Source of the DNA: an uncultured Clostridia bacterium
GTDB taxonomy: Bacteria > Bacillota > Clostridia > Christensenellales > Pumilibacteraceae
NCBI GenBank assembly: GCA_934247335.1
Contig: CAKQJJ010000079.1
Coordinates: 1 to 6,419 of the forward strand
DNA: 6,419 bases
Reading direction: 5' to 3'
Shown: positions 5,825 to 6,419 of the stretch, in pieces
How positions within the stretch are numbered: position 1 is the stretch's first letter
Layout: every line of letters begins with the position of its first letter
The notes under the pieces: model-generated
What the model saw: only the letters and a program-made list of their open reading frames with translations
What the model was told of the DNA's origin: nothing
Database searches by the model: none
Position numbers and translations under genes: made by a program

Positions 5825-5831
5825 TTCGACA
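5825..5831 (-). promoter_or_regulatory. 0A box (Spo0A binding site) upstream of spo0A
   Basis: The minus strand reads TGTCGAA, the exact 0A-box core, within the context CTTGTCGAAAAAAG, which fits the A-rich 3' side seen at known sites. It lies about 97 bases before the predicted spo0A transcription start. Spo0A is known to autoregulate in Bacillus; here that is an inference from site and position. A single 7-base match can occur by chance. Confidence 0.5.
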
Positions 5832-5892
5832 AGTTGCGCCCAAAAAATACACTTTCTGTCATATTACGTACGCGCTCCTACCCCCGCCGGCC

Positions 5893-5922
5893 TTGCTCTT
5901 CCGGGGTACAAAATGCTACAAT
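5893..5922 (+). promoter_or_regulatory. Probable vegetative promoter of spo0A
   Basis: TTGCTC (5893-5898) and TACAAT (5917-5922) are 18 bases apart; the -10 is five of six, the -35 only three of six. The predicted start near 5929 leaves a leader of about 53 bases with GGAGG. TATAAG at 5923-5928 is an overlapping alternative -10. TACCCC (5879-5884) and GGGGTA (5903-5908) form an inverted repeat centred on the -35 box. Confidence 0.5.
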
Positions 5923-5967
5923 ATAAGTGTAAAAAAAACCTAATAAACAAAAATATTTCGTAATAAC

Positions 5968-5972
5968 GGAGG
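5968..5972 (+). promoter_or_regulatory. Ribosome binding site of spo0A
   Basis: GGAGG ends nine bases before the ATG at 5982, a strong Firmicutes-type site that fixes the start. Confidence 0.85.
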
Positions 5973-5981
5973 ACTTATATA

Positions 5982-6419
5982 ATGAAAAACCGCATTCTCA
6001 TAGCAGACGATAACGCCGACCTTACCGCCGAGCTCGAAAAAGAACTCGCCGAGGACGGCGACAACCAAGTGGTGGGCGTGGCTCACGACGGCAAAACCGC
6101 AATCGATCTTTTTAACGCGTTGTCGCCGGACGTGGTCGTGCTCGATCTGGTCATGCCCGAAACCGACGGCTTCGGTTTTTTGCAGAATATAAAGAAAGGC
6201 AAGGCAAAAATCATCGTGCTGAGCGCGCTCAGCCGCGACGAATTCGTCACCAAAGCCATTAATCTCGGCGCCGACTACTATATGCGCAAGCCCTGTTCGT
6301 TCCGCGAACTTCGTCAACGCGTTGCCGAGCTGAAAAACGGCACTGCGGCTCCCGTTCGCCCGAAAAAGACCGAAATGGACGAGAAAATATCCAATATTTT
6401 TATTACAGTCGGTATTCCG
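5982..6419 (+). CDS. spo0A: Spo0A, sporulation master response regulator (3' end beyond window)
   Basis: 146 codons are visible before the right edge. Residues 1 to about 118 form a CheY-like receiver: acidic pocket D9-D10, phosphoacceptor D55 in VVVLDLVMPETDG, Ser81 in the switch position, and Lys103-Pro104. A linker rich in Ala, Pro and Lys follows, and then, from about 131, EMDEKISNIFITVGIP, which is the opening of the Spo0A DNA-binding domain (relatives continue with an AHIKGY motif). That ending separates it from OmpR- or NarL-type regulators. Bacillus subtilis Spo0A has 267 residues, so roughly 120 are missing. Phosphorylated Spo0A binds 0A boxes and switches the cell into sporulation; an exact box lies upstream. 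Spo0A usually follows spoIVB; here its upstream neighbour is an unrelated divergent gene and it has its own promoter. Identification is confident from the receiver plus the start of the effector domain. Confidence 0.92.
   Translation, partial: MKNRILIADDNADLTAELEKELAEDGDNQVVGVAHDGKTAIDLFNALSPDVVVLDLVMPETDGFGFLQNIKKGKAKIIVLSALSRDEFVTKAINLGADYYMRKPCSFRELRQRVAELKNGTAAPVRPKKTEMDEKISNIFITVGIP

Larger units (their letters stand above)
5671..5981. other. Divergent intergenic region between the DUF4838-like gene and spo0A
   Basis: A 311-base stretch without a gene. From left to right it holds the minus-strand ribosome binding site and promoter, a T-rich stretch (about 5740-5772), an 18-base palindrome (5792-5809), an exact 0A box (5825-5831), a 6-base inverted repeat centred on the spo0A -35 box (5879-5908), the spo0A promoter, and the spo0A ribosome binding site. 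I see no small open reading frame with a convincing ribosome binding site in it. Confidence 0.7.

Noticed and set aside
5940..6317. 125-codon minus-strand open frame opposite spo0A
   Set aside because: It is antisense to the conserved receiver domain of Spo0A and is a by-product of that gene's codon bias.

Overview
The window looks like chromosomal DNA from an endospore-forming Clostridia-type Firmicute, probably an uncultured gut lineage. The evidence is the start of a recognisable spo0A at the right edge, strong GGAGG-type ribosome binding sites, sigma-A promoters with near-consensus spacing, and carbohydrate-type proteins with Firmicutes architecture. Base composition is moderate, and the AT-rich intergenic regions stand out clearly from the genes. 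I saw no tRNA, rRNA, CRISPR array, insertion sequence or phage gene.

Layout, left to right. (1) The 5' 373 codons of a FAD-dependent oxidoreductase on the minus strand, cut by the left edge. (2) Divergent from it, an AraC-family regulator with a PocR-like cysteine-containing N-terminal domain on the plus strand. The two share a 79-bp intergenic region in which two sigma-A promoters overlap at their -10 boxes, inside a wide inverted repeat. (3) A short convergent region ending in a hairpin that can terminate both the regulator and the next gene. (4) A 781-residue lipoprotein of the ABC-transporter sugar-binding type on the minus strand, driven by a perfect-consensus promoter (TTGACA-17-TATAAT). 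(5) Upstream of it, behind its own terminator, a 314-residue cytoplasmic protein resembling DUF4838-type, glycoside-hydrolase-like TIM barrels. (6) A 311-bp divergent intergenic region holding a long palindrome, one exact 0A box and two promoters. (7) The first 146 codons of spo0A on the plus strand, cut by the right edge just after the start of its DNA-binding domain.

Genes 1-5 read as a small sugar or uronate acquisition and processing locus: a binding lipoprotein outside the cell, a hydrolase-like protein and a flavin oxidoreductase inside, and an AraC/PocR regulator as the likely switch. This is inferred from family membership and proximity; the substrate cannot be read from the sequence. 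No permease or ATPase gene is in the window, so the binding protein is an orphan here. A 7-base element (TTTCGGT) occupies the same register in the oxidoreductase and lipoprotein promoters, a hint that the regulator may control both. spo0A belongs to a different process (commitment to sporulation) and appears separately transcribed and possibly autoregulated.
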